NCBI GenBank assembly: GCA_027061995.1
Contig: JAMOUT010000101.1
Location: forward strand, 1 to 64,000
Reading direction: 5' to 3'
DNA: 64,000 bases
Source: Candidatus Aminicenantota bacterium
Lineage (GTDB): Bacteria; Acidobacteriota; Aminicenantia; JAMOAD01
Every line of letters begins with the position of its first letter. The stretch's first letter is position 1. The notes under the pieces were generated by a model. It had not been told where the DNA came from. It saw nothing but the letters and a program-made list of their open reading frames with translations, and did no database searches. This document shows positions 26,701 to 35,462 of the stretch, in pieces. A program made the position numbers and the translations under genes.

Positions 26701-29159
26701 GTTTCTATCCCTATATATTCTTTAAAAGGTGAATAAATCGAAGAAACTTTCCTTAAAACACTTTTCCCGCTATCCCCTTCACAAACTTCACTATCCACTA
26801 AGATTTTCATCTTCCCGGAATATTTTCCTGTCGGGATTGTAACCTTTACTTGTTTTTTACCGTTTTCATCGAGTTTACCACTCTCCTCATATATTTTGAT
26901 TTGTTTAAAATCGGATATTTCTGTCCCGAAAACATATCCCGAATAATTTTTAAAACTTGTTATAATCGGAACCATGTAAGCTGTTATTTTGAATTTTCCC
27001 TCTTTAACGGGAGGTCCGAAAAGATAGTTGGCTTTAAGCGTTATTTCGGGGGTTTCATCAAGTTGAAACTCTTTCTTATTAATCTCCGCTTTAAGTTTTA
27101 TTCTTTCGGGGATAAAATCCTCAAGTTTTATATAATAATATCCGATTTGTTTGTCTCCGAGAAAACATCTTACCGGATATGTTCCTGTTTTATCATAATC
27201 AGAGAATGCTATTTTCCATTCCATCATTCCGTTTGCATTAGGCTTACCTTTCAGGATTTTTTTCAGTTTACCGTCGGGTCTGAATATTTTAAGATTAAAA
27301 GTTAAATCATTTACAGGTTTTAAATTGGAATCTCTTATTATTACGGCTATATTCGCTTTTTCTCCCGGGCGGAAAATATCTCTTTCCGAATATATGAATG
27401 CCTGATAACCGGATTCAGATTCATAAGGCGCTCCACCTGTATCATAATCCGAAACATCTATTTTGGAATAATCAGCATCAAGATATGTGAAATCATCCCC
27501 TTTTTCCGCTGTGATTAAAAGAAGTTTTCCCGTGGATTTAAGATTTTCAATATTAGTAAATTCAACCGAACCATCACTTCCCGTATATGCGGAACTTCTT
27601 ATCTGATTATTGATTGTAAGAAGAGATATTTTCACACCACTTATAAAATCATGATTTTTCAAATCAAGTGCCCAAACCTTAATGGTGTTTTTACCCCTTT
27701 TATATACAAGTCCTATATTTGTAAGATTCACCCAAATAGTATCAGAGTCATAACTATTGCCCGTCGGGAATATCTTTATCTCAAAAACCCCTTTTTGTTT
27801 TTCTCCCGTAAATTCTTTTAAACCAACACTTGTAATAATCTCTTTGTTTTTTGTTTTACCGAGAATTATATCCTTTTTGAAAATTTCGGATGATACATAC
27901 TCATCTGCCTCTCTTTCATCTTCCCAATTGTTTTTATAATATTTTGCATACCAAAAAGATAGATTATTGGGATATATTTTTCTGATTATGATTCTCGCTT
28001 TTTCAATATTAACACTTTTTATTTTTACTATGGGATTATCCCCTTTCGGAAGGTATCTTCCTTTATAAAGAAAATTAAGTTCTTCCGAGAAATCGGGGAC
28101 CTTAACAAAAAATTTCTCATCCTTGTCAATCTCTTTATTATCCGTTGATTTAAGACCTTTTTTTACCGTTATATTAAACTTTTCTCCGGGTTGAAAATCA
28201 GCGCTTATTATCGCAAGTTTTCCCACTTTTCGAACGGAATATTTTATAAAAGGGGAAATACTAAAAAAGGAGGAAAAATCATTTGCTTTAATTTCCGATG
28301 AGAATCTTAAAAGAAGTGAAAATTTTTGATTTCTCTCTTTAAATTCATATTTCACGAGTTTAAAATATCCGGGTTCAATTAATTTCAAAGATTTAACGAA
28401 TGTTTTCCCGAGAGTTAATTTATTGTTTTTTACGGTAAGTTCGGAACTTATTTTTAATATTAAGGGATACTTTGCTTTTATAATATAATCGGGAAGATTG
28501 GATATATTTATGTAAAATATTTTATTATCTTCATTTGATGAGATTTCAAAAGGGAACTCTTTCCCCGTTTCATTATCAATGAATTTCAGAGATTCTTTCA
28601 GATTCTCACTGTCAACCGAATAATTGAAAGGTATCTCTATTTTAGCACTTTTATCATAATAATTTATTGAAATAACCGAGGGTTCGAGAACCTTAAAATC
28701 TTCAGTTGTAAAAAAGAAATTCTTAGTCTCCTTTAATTTTACTTTATCGGTTAAACTGCCTGTTAAGGCAACTCTGTATGTTGTGGCGGGTTTATACCTT
28801 TCTTCGGGGTAAAAAGCCAAGCGGGATGAGTTTTCCCAAAAGATGGAACCTCTGACCGGGGGGTAAAGTTTAATAGGAAAATCCCTTGTTATAAGTGTTC
28901 TGCCTTTGATTTTTTTATTAACAGGGGTTGAAAAATCTATATATACTGGAACTTGTCCTTCGGAAGGGTTTTTAAGAAGAGAAAATTTAATATTCACTTT
29001 ATCTTCAACTTTACTTTCTATATCAACAATCTTTGTGGTGGTTCGCACAATTTTTTCGATTTCACCTCCACTCTTTTTAAAAAGTTTCCCCTTAACAAAG
29101 AGAAAACCGACTATCAAAATGATTATGATTGAGAATATTACTATATTTTTTTTGTTCAT
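23724..29159 (-). CDS. Alpha-2-macroglobulin family protein (YfhM-like) with thioester motif
   Basis: 1811 residues with a single N-terminal hydrophobic anchor (IVIFSIIIILIVGFLFV), so periplasmic and inner-membrane tethered. Large beta-sandwich MG domains run through the first 1200 residues, including FIYSERDIFRPGEKANIAVI, a bacterial A2M signature. The bait-like and A2M region reads VSLWSGIGQLN. The thioester motif GCIEQ is present near residue 1357, followed by alpha/alpha repeats with QTVSGGFTFWPGGS. It should trap proteases that enter the periplasm by forming a covalent bond. First gene of the pbpC operon, with GGAGGT before the ATG. Confidence 0.94.
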   Translation of the reverse strand: MNKKNIVIFSIIIILIVGFLFVKGKLFKKSGGEIEKIVRTTTKIVDIESKVEDKVNIKFSLLKNPSEGQVPVYIDFSTPVNKKIKGRTLITRDFPIKLYPPVRGSIFWENSSRLAFYPEERYKPATTYRVALTGSLTDKVKLKETKNFFFTTEDFKVLEPSVISINYYDKSAKIEIPFNYSVDSENLKESLKFIDNETGKEFPFEISSNEDNKIFYINISNLPDYIIKAKYPLILKISSELTVKNNKLTLGKTFVKSLKLIEPGYFKLVKYEFKERNQKFSLLLRFSSEIKANDFSSFFSISPFIKYSVRKVGKLAIISADFQPGEKFNITVKKGLKSTDNKEIDKDEKFFVKVPDFSEELNFLYKGRYLPKGDNPIVKIKSVNIEKARIIIRKIYPNNLSFWYAKYYKNNWEDEREADEYVSSEIFKKDIILGKTKNKEIITSVGLKEFTGEKQKGVFEIKIFPTGNSYDSDTIWVNLTNIGLVYKRGKNTIKVWALDLKNHDFISGVKISLLTINNQIRSSAYTGSDGSVEFTNIENLKSTGKLLLITAEKGDDFTYLDADYSKIDVSDYDTGGAPYESESGYQAFIYSERDIFRPGEKANIAVIIRDSNLKPVNDLTFNLKIFRPDGKLKKILKGKPNANGMMEWKIAFSDYDKTGTYPVRCFLGDKQIGYYYIKLEDFIPERIKLKAEINKKEFQLDETPEITLKANYLFGPPVKEGKFKITAYMVPIITSFKNYSGYVFGTEISDFKQIKIYEESGKLDENGKKQVKVTIPTGKYSGKMKILVDSEVCEGDSGKSVLRKVSSIYSPFKEYIGIETPAGYLGSGEKTELKGVILSSDGKLIKENKKLVFEIYKRDYSWVYYYDRDEWRSKYKRVSYEELIDSGKTDCSNGKFNISFTPNWGTYRIRVKDKNGDAITDAILSTYWWDIGGEEKRSRPAERMNLILDKKVAEVGDKVKVGFTAPFDGKLLISVEGNELLYSKWKDIKRGKQDIKIKIRKNMYLPNVYISLLIIKKTDNNDPFPSRAFGTAPLKIIPDKNLLKIDIKTPEKVKPGENLLIKVKTKSKKPVNITIAAVDEGILQITDFSTPDPVGFFFRKRRLETWTYDMFGMLLPDLSDYRRNGAGSGDEGVMKKGKPPVVRRVKPVSLWSGIGQLNNRGEWEVKFKIPNYQGRLRVMVVATAGEKFGNGEKTVFIKDNITIEATLPRVLIKGDRFTVPVEIFNNKGTSQYVRLKLANDNLKLESSLPPKILIKKNSSVRFNLMFSVMDTNKKAAIFKLIASDDSTKVDKKIDIPIKDSMPEEQEVNSYKIENGEFTVPVDLTKWKSGVNLNLSISNFEYIKELGFMQNLIRYPYGCIEQTVSSVFPLLYLKDILNTINPDILKDKNIYKYVDAGINRVLSMQTVSGGFTFWPGGSYEVAWGSTYAMHFLYEAKQNGYEIPDFVLRNGVNYLKDSIRYKKPAQKEGNYYIYQFNRSAYTIYVLTKLGRFTQRELDSYYDNYYKYMSLEGRAFIGGAYINLGNYERGKKILKENSGMDFMSSYYGSSLRSYAVRLYLTAETDSPEKFTYAKQIVAMLKQRPSYYYTTQELVWSVLGLGKILRKERLSDINAEIMVNDKTVKKIGKTGGFYNIADYHGENIKIINKGEPVYLFLTVSGRKKDSFYKNISNGFNIERKYYTMDGTPIPAEGGIYSTTVASLIVVKLTITSFMGRLDNLAIVDRIPAGFEIENPRIGREHPINWLGKPSFIPEYTDIRDDRLMIFGNYNAKQGFFYYVIRAVSKGDFVLPPVKGELMYSPMKRSLNNKGRFIIK

Positions 29160-29176
29160 CTTTTACCTCCGAAAAA

Positions 29177-29205
29177 ATATTATCAAAGAATATTTTCATT
29201 GTAAA
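29177..29205 (-). promoter_or_regulatory. Promoter of the alpha-2-macroglobulin/pbpC operon
   Basis: On the minus strand: TTTACA (29205-29200), 17 bp, TAATAT (29182-29177). The predicted leader of about 10 bases contains the strong GGAGGT ribosome site. Confidence 0.5.
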
Positions 29206-29218
29206 GGGGAGGAATTTT

Positions 29219-29314
29219 AACCTCAAACCCCGGCACGGATTTAAGGAAGCCGTAACGACTACTCTGTTTCATAAACCCTCTTCCATCCGTTTAATCTCTT
29301 TCTCATTCGAGGTT
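29219..29314. repeat. Nested inverted repeats between two divergent operons
   Basis: AACCTC (29219-29224) pairs with GAGGTT (29309-29314). Inside it ACGGAT (29235-29240) pairs with ATCCGT (29285-29290), and GGAAG (29245-29249) with CTTCC (29280-29284) directly next to it, giving an 11-bp stem with a 4-base bulge. ACGG can instead pair with CCGT at 29250-29253. It is less AT-rich than its surroundings. No known RNA family recognised. Confidence 0.4.
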
Positions 29315-29357
29315 TTGTTGTTAAAACCAAACACTTATATTTTTCTATTATTTACTA

Positions 29358-29363
29358 TATAAT
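29358..29363 (+). promoter_or_regulatory. -10 box of lptD (leaderless geometry)
   Basis: A consensus TATAAT ends 5 bases before the lptD ATG at 29369. The -35 region 17 bp upstream (TTATAT) is weak. No ribosome site precedes the ATG. Confidence 0.4.
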
Positions 29364-29368
29364 ATCAG

Positions 29369-31492
29369 ATGATGAAAAAGATAATCCTGTTTTTGATTTT
29401 ACTTCTATCCGTCTATCTCTCCCTAAGTCAAAATCTTCCGGTTATTAAAGCCAAGCAATACAGACTGGATAAAAACAAAATGATTTTTGAAGGGGAAGTT
29501 ATTGTTTCTCTTGATAAAATAAAAATATTTTGCAATAAACTTGTATATGATACAAAAACAAAGATAGGAATTGCTTCGGGAAATATTCAGGTTAAAGGTG
29601 ATGATTTTTTCTTTAATGTATCGAGTTTAAAGTTTAATTTTGATAAACATAATTTTGTATCAAAGGATGTATTCGCATTAATTAAACCTGATATCTCCTT
29701 TAAAGCTGAAAAAGTTGAAAAGGTTAATAAGAAAAAATATATTTTTCATAAAGGATTTTTCACCACATGCACTCAGTGTAATCCGAGATGGAAAATAAAG
29801 TTAAATAAAGCTATTTATGTTGAAGATGATAGAATAGAGGTGATAAGCGCACTCTTTAAGATTAAGAGTGTTCCCGCTTTTTATCTCCCCTATTTTTATT
29901 ATCCGATAAAAAGCAAAAAAAGAAAAACCGGATTTTTGATGCCTTTTGTCGGTTATTCGAGTTTTAAAGGGTATATGGTAAAAGAATCTTTCTTTTGGGC
30001 GATTAAAGATAATATTGATTTAACCGTAAACGGGGAATATAACTCGCTTTTCGGAAAAGGGGTAAGCGGAGAATTCAGATCGGGAGATGCAAAAGGTAAT
30101 TTTTTAAACTTTTCGGGAACATATCTAAAGGATGATAAAAATATAAATTATATAATAAAAGGTGGCAGTAAAATAAATTTTTCCGATACTTTATCGCTCT
30201 ATATGAATACGAATTTTAACAGTGGTTTGAATTTTATTCAAAATTATTCGGATAGTTTTAATTATGCTTTAACAAGAAATTTTTATTCCAATATCTATTT
30301 AAAAAAGAATATAAATAATTTAACAATCACTTTTTCTGCGGATCAAAGTGAAACTTTTTATTCTTATACCGACTCAACGAGAAAAATAAGACACTTACCG
30401 TCAGTGAGTATTGATCTTTATAAAACAGAGATAATTCCCAAAACACTATACTTTTCTTTTAAAGCGGGTAGCAAAAATACGGGAAAATATACGAACGAGG
30501 ATTGGTTATCCGTAAATAAGTTATATTTAAACCCCTCGATAGCCTTAAATCTAAAACCGACTCCATGGTTAACATTTGATTTTGATTATTCCTTTAATAA
30601 TTACTTGTATCTGAAAAGCTATGAAGAACTTAACGGGGAAAAAACAATTTCCGATAAGAATCTCTATTTTAACCAACATGAGATAAAAGCATCTATAATA
30701 GGTCCAATTTTTTTCAAGGTTTACGATACTTCCCGGTCAAATTTGTTTTACAAGATAAAACACACGATAGAACCCTCCGTTAACTATAGATATGTGCAAC
30801 TTGTCGATGAAAAACCCATGATAATCCCCCTTGATTGGGAAGACTATTTTTTCTATTATAATCAGATTGATTTTACTATAACAAACAGAATTTATGCAAA
30901 AATTGATAAAGATACCCCTTCCAAAGAGATTATGAATTTCGGTTTTTCTCAATCCTATTTTTTAAATCCTTTGTATCAAAGACTATATTTTTTTCCACCT
31001 ACAGGAGTTAATAAAAAGGATATCAGATGGTCTGAAAAATCAATATTTTTAAGAATTAATCCGAGTTCTAATTTTTATCTGTCTGTTAATGGTTCTTATA
31101 ATCAATACTATAAATCATTTAGGAATCTGTCGGTTAGTCTTAATGCCAAAGATAGCAATGATATAATAAATGTTAATTATTCATACAACAGATTGAAAAG
31201 ATTAAGACCTGATAATATTGTCGCTGCAATGGAATTTATGAGAGGTAAAATAGAGTTAAAGCCGTCCTTTCTGCCTATGGAATTTACAACCTTTGCGGAT
31301 TATAATATTCAGACCAAAGAACTTTATTCCGCCGGAATATTCTTAAAATTAAAATTTCAATGTGTTGATTTTAATTTTCAAGTAAGAAAAAGGGGGTATA
31401 TAACTATCGGCTCTGATACTCAGTTTCTTTTCAGTATTGGTTTCGGAACCATAAAACCCTCTGTTTCAACTATGGATAACCTTGACTTTTAG
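29369..31492 (+). CDS. lptD: LPS-assembly protein LptD
   Basis: 707 residues with a signal peptide (ILFLILLLSVYLSLSQ). The N-terminal OstA/LptA-like beta-jellyroll is visible at about 25-130 (IFEGEVIVSLDKIKIFCNKLVYD, GIASGNIQVKGDD). The family hallmark follows: TTCTQCNPRWKI, then VPAFYLPYFYYPI and KTGFLMPFVGYS, leading into a large beta-barrel to the C-terminus. It inserts lipopolysaccharide into the outer leaflet of the outer membrane, so this organism makes LPS or a related lipid. Start codon: two adjacent ATGs (29369, 29372) lie 5-8 bases after TATAAT with no ribosome site, suggesting a leaderless message. Confidence 0.93.
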   Translation: MMKKIILFLILLLSVYLSLSQNLPVIKAKQYRLDKNKMIFEGEVIVSLDKIKIFCNKLVYDTKTKIGIASGNIQVKGDDFFFNVSSLKFNFDKHNFVSKDVFALIKPDISFKAEKVEKVNKKKYIFHKGFFTTCTQCNPRWKIKLNKAIYVEDDRIEVISALFKIKSVPAFYLPYFYYPIKSKKRKTGFLMPFVGYSSFKGYMVKESFFWAIKDNIDLTVNGEYNSLFGKGVSGEFRSGDAKGNFLNFSGTYLKDDKNINYIIKGGSKINFSDTLSLYMNTNFNSGLNFIQNYSDSFNYALTRNFYSNIYLKKNINNLTITFSADQSETFYSYTDSTRKIRHLPSVSIDLYKTEIIPKTLYFSFKAGSKNTGKYTNEDWLSVNKLYLNPSIALNLKPTPWLTFDFDYSFNNYLYLKSYEELNGEKTISDKNLYFNQHEIKASIIGPIFFKVYDTSRSNLFYKIKHTIEPSVNYRYVQLVDEKPMIIPLDWEDYFFYYNQIDFTITNRIYAKIDKDTPSKEIMNFGFSQSYFLNPLYQRLYFFPPTGVNKKDIRWSEKSIFLRINPSSNFYLSVNGSYNQYYKSFRNLSVSLNAKDSNDIINVNYSYNRLKRLRPDNIVAAMEFMRGKIELKPSFLPMEFTTFADYNIQTKELYSAGIFLKLKFQCVDFNFQVRKRGYITIGSDTQFLFSIGFGTIKPSVSTMDNLDF

Positions 31493-31510
31493 TGAATAAT
31501 AGTGTATAAA
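31482..31510 (+). promoter_or_regulatory. Promoter of rpsU
   Basis: TTGACT (31482-31487), 17 bp, TATAAA (31505-31510). The -35 box lies inside the last codons of lptD, so rpsU can be transcribed on its own. A second TATAAT follows at 31519 without a -35 partner at normal distance. Confidence 0.6.
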
Positions 31511-31544
31511 TATTGACTTATAATAAATTAAAGAGGTGATATTA

Positions 31545-31748
31545 GTGGCTTATGTACAGGTAAAAGAAAATGAAAAATTTGAGTATGCTTTAAAAAGGTT
31601 TAAAAGAAAAGTTCAGCAAGAGGCTATAATCAAAGAGGTAAAAAAACACTCCATCTATTTAAAACCGGGTGAGAGAAGAAGATTAAGGAAACTTCAAGCA
31701 TTAAAAAGAATCCATAAAAAGATGAGAAGATCCTCAAACGAAGGATAA
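31545..31748 (+). CDS. rpsU: 30S ribosomal protein S21
   Basis: 67 residues, basic, with the S21 pattern: VQVKENEKFEYALKRFKRKVQQEAI and KKHSIYLKPGERRRLRK. S21 helps the 30S subunit pair with the Shine-Dalgarno sequence. The GTG at 31545 is chosen because AGAGGTGA lies 5-6 bases before it; the upstream in-frame GTG at 31536 is part of that ribosome site. Its own promoter lies at the end of lptD. Confidence 0.95.
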   Translation: MAYVQVKENEKFEYALKRFKRKVQQEAIIKEVKKHSIYLKPGERRRLRKLQALKRIHKKMRRSSNEG

Positions 31749-31859
31749 TTCCAATATAAATCAAAAATTAAATATAAATTAAGATTTTTTTATAGTTAAA
31801 TCATCTATTAAATTAAAAGATTGTTTTAATTTTAAAAGTTTAAACAAATTATTATCGTA

Positions 31860-32834
31860 TCAAATTTTCACTTTTTCAAAATATCTTTTTATTTTTTCAA
31901 GTGTTATCTCTTTTATCTTGTCAATATCACCTTCAATATAAAAACCCGAAGCATGAAAGTGCCCCCCTCCGCCGAAAGATTCGGCTATTATACTTGAATC
32001 CACATTATTTCTTGATCTTAAAGATACTCTGAAACTATTATCATCGTTTTGTTTAAAAAACATAACTAATTTTATTTTATGAATAGACCTTATTATTGTA
32101 ACAATATCCTCGGTTTCAACATCCGAAAGCCCCAACTCTTCCAAAAAAGATTTGAACATAAATATAAATCCTACTGTTTCATTAAAATGTGTTTCAAGAG
32201 TTCCGAGGACTTTTGATATAAGTAAGACTTTTTCTTTCGTATAATTTTCAAAAAGAAGTCTGTTAGTGTATATCGGGTCGGCACCGAGCCCGACTAATTC
32301 CGCGGCTGTTTGAAATGATTCAGCATTTACATTTGTGAATTTAAATCCGCCTGTATCGGATACTAATCCCAAATACAAAAGAGAAGCTATAGTTTTGTCG
32401 AACTCAATTCCGAGAGAAATACCCAATTGATAAACCATAATTGCAACAGCACTTTTCTCGGGATCAACCCAATTAATCTCCACTTGTCCGTCATTTGATC
32501 TATGATGATCTATCAATATCCTGAAATAATTATTAAGATTCTTTTGCCCTGACCTTGCTTCCGTTGAACACTCTATTAAAATAACAATATCAAAATCCTC
32601 AGGATAAATATCTCCGTATTCTATAATCTCGGTATTAGGGAAATATGAGATAGGTGGCTGAGGTTTATCTTTATTTATATATTTAACTTCTTTACCTAAT
32701 TGTTTTAACATAAGATAAAGAGCCAAACTCGAACCTATTGAATCTCCGTCAGGTCTTATATGGGATGTTATCGCAATCTTTTTACTTTCCCCGATTTTTT
32801 TTACTATTTGTCCTATTATTTGCTCCATTTCCAC
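31860..32834 (-). CDS. nrnA: DHH/DHHA1 phosphoesterase, NrnA-like nanoRNase/pAp phosphatase
   Basis: 324 residues. The DHH domain shows SHIRPDGDSIGSSLAL (near 23-38), ILIECSTEAR and IDHHRSN (near 107), and the DHHA1 end GGGGHFHASG. NrnA degrades 2-5 base RNA fragments and dephosphorylates 3'-phosphoadenosine 5'-phosphate, with manganese held by the Asp and His residues. Where most members have DCS or DTS, this protein reads ECS, so a metal-adjacent Asp is replaced by Glu. Last gene of the nusA operon, 14 bases after rbfA, a common location for nrnA. Confidence 0.93.
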   Translation of the reverse strand: MEMEQIIGQIVKKIGESKKIAITSHIRPDGDSIGSSLALYLMLKQLGKEVKYINKDKPQPPISYFPNTEIIEYGDIYPEDFDIVILIECSTEARSGQKNLNNYFRILIDHHRSNDGQVEINWVDPEKSAVAIMVYQLGISLGIEFDKTIASLLYLGLVSDTGGFKFTNVNAESFQTAAELVGLGADPIYTNRLLFENYTKEKVLLISKVLGTLETHFNETVGFIFMFKSFLEELGLSDVETEDIVTIIRSIHKIKLVMFFKQNDDNSFRVSLRSRNNVDSSIIAESFGGGGHFHASGFYIEGDIDKIKEITLEKIKRYFEKVKI

Positions 32835-32848
32835 TATCTCCTAATCAA

Positions 32849-33139
32849 TTAAATTGTTTTTTCAATATATTGTTTAAAAACAAGGTTTGGAGTATATCTT
32901 AAATTAAGATTTTTTGCAATCTTTTTTCTGAAAAATCCCGAATGTATATTTAATTCCTCTATAATTTCACTAAGTTCCAATCCGAAAGAGCTTATAAAAA
33001 CAGAAGCTGATGACATATCATCGGAAAGAAGAACTTCCATCACGGATATAAACCCATTGTGTTGAAAATCCAATAATTGTCTTGATAAACTTCTTCTTAT
33101 AAGATGTTCTATTTTACCCTTTTTAATCTTTCTATTCAT
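32849..33139 (-). CDS. rbfA: Ribosome-binding factor A
   Basis: 96 residues with the KH-type fold of RbfA: RKIKKGKIEHLIRRSLSRQLLDFQ, FISVMEVLLSDDMSSASVFIS and LNLRYTPNLVFKQYIE. It binds the 30S subunit late in assembly at 16S helix 1. It overlaps the upstream DUF503 gene by 8 bases and belongs to the nusA-infB operon. A little shorter than the typical 110-130 residues. Confidence 0.95.
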   Translation of the reverse strand: MNRKIKKGKIEHLIRRSLSRQLLDFQHNGFISVMEVLLSDDMSSASVFISSFGLELSEIIEELNIHSGFFRKKIAKNLNLRYTPNLVFKQYIEKTI

Positions 33140-33410
33140 ATATATGCTCTATATTAAGAAGTTCGAATCCTATATTTTTTTCTATAGTATCTTTTATTTG
33201 AATAAATGTTTTATCTATAATTTTTTTATCATTACTAATCATAGCAATACCGAATTTTGACCTTTGCCATAAATCAAGAAAATCAATTTCAGCAATGGAA
33301 ACATTATATTTTTTAATTTTGTCCTTTATTCTATTTGTAATTTTCCTTTTATCCTTTAAGGAATGTGCATGAGGTATGTATATCTCGAAGGAGAAAATCC
33401 CTGTTATCAT
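33132..33410 (-). CDS. DUF503 (YlxP-like) protein
   Basis: 92 residues typical of the family: FSFEIYIPHAHSLKDKRKITNRIKDKIKKYNVSIAEIDFLDLWQRSKFGIAMIS. YlxP-like proteins lie between infB and rbfA in many bacteria, exactly as here, and are thought to act in ribosome biogenesis or translation. It overlaps infB by four bases and rbfA by eight. Function is inferred from position alone. Confidence 0.92.
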   Translation of the reverse strand: MITGIFSFEIYIPHAHSLKDKRKITNRIKDKIKKYNVSIAEIDFLDLWQRSKFGIAMISNDKKIIDKTFIQIKDTIEKNIGFELLNIEHIYE

Positions 33411-35461
33411 ATCTTTTGTTTTATCTTTTCTATTTTATAAGCTTCTAAAATATCGCCTTGTTTTATATCGTTAAAATTTTCTATCCTTATTCCGCATTCC
33501 TCGCCATTCCTTATTAAGTTAACATCTTTTGTATAGTGTTTAAGAGATGCAAGTTTGCCATCGAAAACCACCACTCCGTTTCTTGTTACCCTAATATTAG
33601 CATCCCTCTCAATCTTACCTTCTGTTACAAAACAACCGGCAACAGCACCTACCTTAGGAACTTTAAAAGTTTTTCTTACTTCGGCTGTTCCGAGAAAAAT
33701 CTCTTTTTCAATCGGATTAAGAATACCTTCGAGAGATTTTTTAACATCATCAATCAATTGATAAATTATGGGATAAAATCTTATCTCAACTTTCTCGGCT
33801 TTTGCAAGTTCTCTCACTTTTTTATTTGCTCTGACATTATAACTGATTATAATCGCATTTGTTGTCGAGGCGAGCAGAACATCCCCTTCGGTTATGGCTC
33901 CGGTAGCCATATGCACCAGATTAAGACTTACTTCTGGATGTTTGATTTTGCTTAAACTATCCTCAATAGCTTCAAGTGAACCCTGAACATCAGCTTTTAT
34001 AATTAAAGGAAGTTTTTTTACCTGTTCCCCCTTTATTTTTTTATAAAAATCATCAAGGCTCAATCTCCCCTTCAACCTTTTTTCTTTTTCCTCTTTTAGT
34101 TTTTGATTTCTGAATTCCGCTATCTGTTGAGCCTTTTCAATAGTATTAACGACCTGGAAAGTTTCCCCTGCTTCAGGCATTTTTTGAAATCCCGTTATCT
34201 CAACGGGGGTTACCATCTCAGCTTCTCTTAAAGGTTTCCCTTTATCATCAATCATTGATCTGACTTTCCCGTATGTCGCCCCCGATATGAAAGGGTCGCC
34301 CAATTTAAGTTTTCCCTCTTGAATAATAACCGATGCCGTGATCCCTTTTTTTGAATCAAGTTTTGCTTCAAGAATAAATCCTTTTGCTGGAACATCATAA
34401 CTACCCTTTAATTCACTCATTTCGGCAACCAAAAGAATCATATCCAAAAGCTCTTCCAATCCAATCTTTTTCTTAGCGGAAATATCAACAGAAACAACAT
34501 CTCCTCCGTATTCTTCCACCAAAATATTGTATTTTGTCAACTCCTGCTTTACTTTCAAAGGATCAGCTTCAGGTTTATCTATCTTGTTTATCGCCACTAT
34601 CATTGGAACTCCGGCTGTTTTAGCATGATTTATAGCTTCTATTGTTTGAGGTTTCACCCCGTCGTCAGCGGCAACTATTAATATTACGATATCTGTTATA
34701 TTGGCACCTCTCAACCTTAGTTTTGTAAATGCTTCATGTCCCGGAGTATCTATAAAAACAATATGCTTACCATTATACTCAATCTTTGATGCACCTATAT
34801 GTTGGGTAATCCCCCCTTTTTCTCTCTCGGCTACTTTTGTATTTCTCAGAGCATCCAAAAGGGTTGTTTTTCCATGGTCAACATGTCCCATAACGGTTAC
34901 AACGGGTGGTCTCTCTTTCAGGTTAACACCTTCAATCCGTTCCGTAATATCCTGTGCTAATTTTTCTTCAAAACTTTGTGTTTCAGCTTCAAGATTAAAA
35001 AGTGATAATATTTTCGTAGCTTCTTCAATTGAAAGACTTTTATTAACAGAAAAGATAATCCCCTGAGTAATAAGCTTTTGAATAACATCCTTGGCTTTCA
35101 TGCCCATTTTTTCCGATAATTCCTTGATTGTAATCCCTTCGAAAACAGTTATAATTCCGCTCTCTTTGTTTTTCTCAAAGTATTTTTTATCCCTTTTTTT
35201 CTTATCGTTTGTTTTAGATTTTTTTATTTTACCGTGTGAAGTTTCATGTTTTTTCTCTTCTTTTACAGTTGTTTTCTTTTTCACCGATTTTTTTTCTTTA
35301 TCCTTATCTTGTTTATAAAATAAAATCAATTTTTTCTCTTCATCTTCAGATATCGTCTGACTTGCGGTTTTTTTATCTATGCCAAGTGTTTTTAATGCTT
35401 TAATAATCTCTTTATTTTCTCTATTTAATTCTTTTGCTATCGCATAAATTCTTTTTCCCAT
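33407..35461 (-). CDS. infB: Translation initiation factor IF-2
   Basis: 684 residues. A short N-terminal IF2_N helix bundle is followed by a lysine-rich linker (about 50-95) and a second IF2_N (about 105-150). The GTPase domain begins at GHVDHGKTTLLD (near 190), with DTPGHEAF and NKIDKP, followed by the beta-barrel, alpha/beta and C-terminal fMet-tRNA-binding domains (EVRKTFKVPKVGAVAGC). It places initiator tRNA on the 30S subunit. Starts 1 base after nusA with AGAGGAG before the ATG. Confidence 0.98.
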   Translation of the reverse strand: MGKRIYAIAKELNRENKEIIKALKTLGIDKKTASQTISEDEEKKLILFYKQDKDKEKKSVKKKTTVKEEKKHETSHGKIKKSKTNDKKKRDKKYFEKNKESGIITVFEGITIKELSEKMGMKAKDVIQKLITQGIIFSVNKSLSIEEATKILSLFNLEAETQSFEEKLAQDITERIEGVNLKERPPVVTVMGHVDHGKTTLLDALRNTKVAEREKGGITQHIGASKIEYNGKHIVFIDTPGHEAFTKLRLRGANITDIVILIVAADDGVKPQTIEAINHAKTAGVPMIVAINKIDKPEADPLKVKQELTKYNILVEEYGGDVVSVDISAKKKIGLEELLDMILLVAEMSELKGSYDVPAKGFILEAKLDSKKGITASVIIQEGKLKLGDPFISGATYGKVRSMIDDKGKPLREAEMVTPVEITGFQKMPEAGETFQVVNTIEKAQQIAEFRNQKLKEEKEKRLKGRLSLDDFYKKIKGEQVKKLPLIIKADVQGSLEAIEDSLSKIKHPEVSLNLVHMATGAITEGDVLLASTTNAIIISYNVRANKKVRELAKAEKVEIRFYPIIYQLIDDVKKSLEGILNPIEKEIFLGTAEVRKTFKVPKVGAVAGCFVTEGKIERDANIRVTRNGVVVFDGKLASLKHYTKDVNLIRNGEECGIRIENFNDIKQGDILEAYKIEKIKQKI

Positions 35462-35462
35462 G

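Noticed and set aside
26850-27305. 151-codon plus-strand frame opposite the alpha-2-macroglobulin gene
   Set aside because: It lies wholly antisense to a strongly supported coding region, is rich in Phe/Ile/Ser as expected for a complement frame, and has no ribosome site or homology.
31810-31832. AT-only inverted repeat between rpsU and nrnA as a terminator
   Set aside because: The 9-bp stem is made only of A and T and no clear T-run follows; too weak to call.
33536-33955. 139-codon plus-strand frame opposite infB
   Set aside because: Antisense to the conserved C-terminal domains of IF-2, with no upstream ribosome site or promoter.
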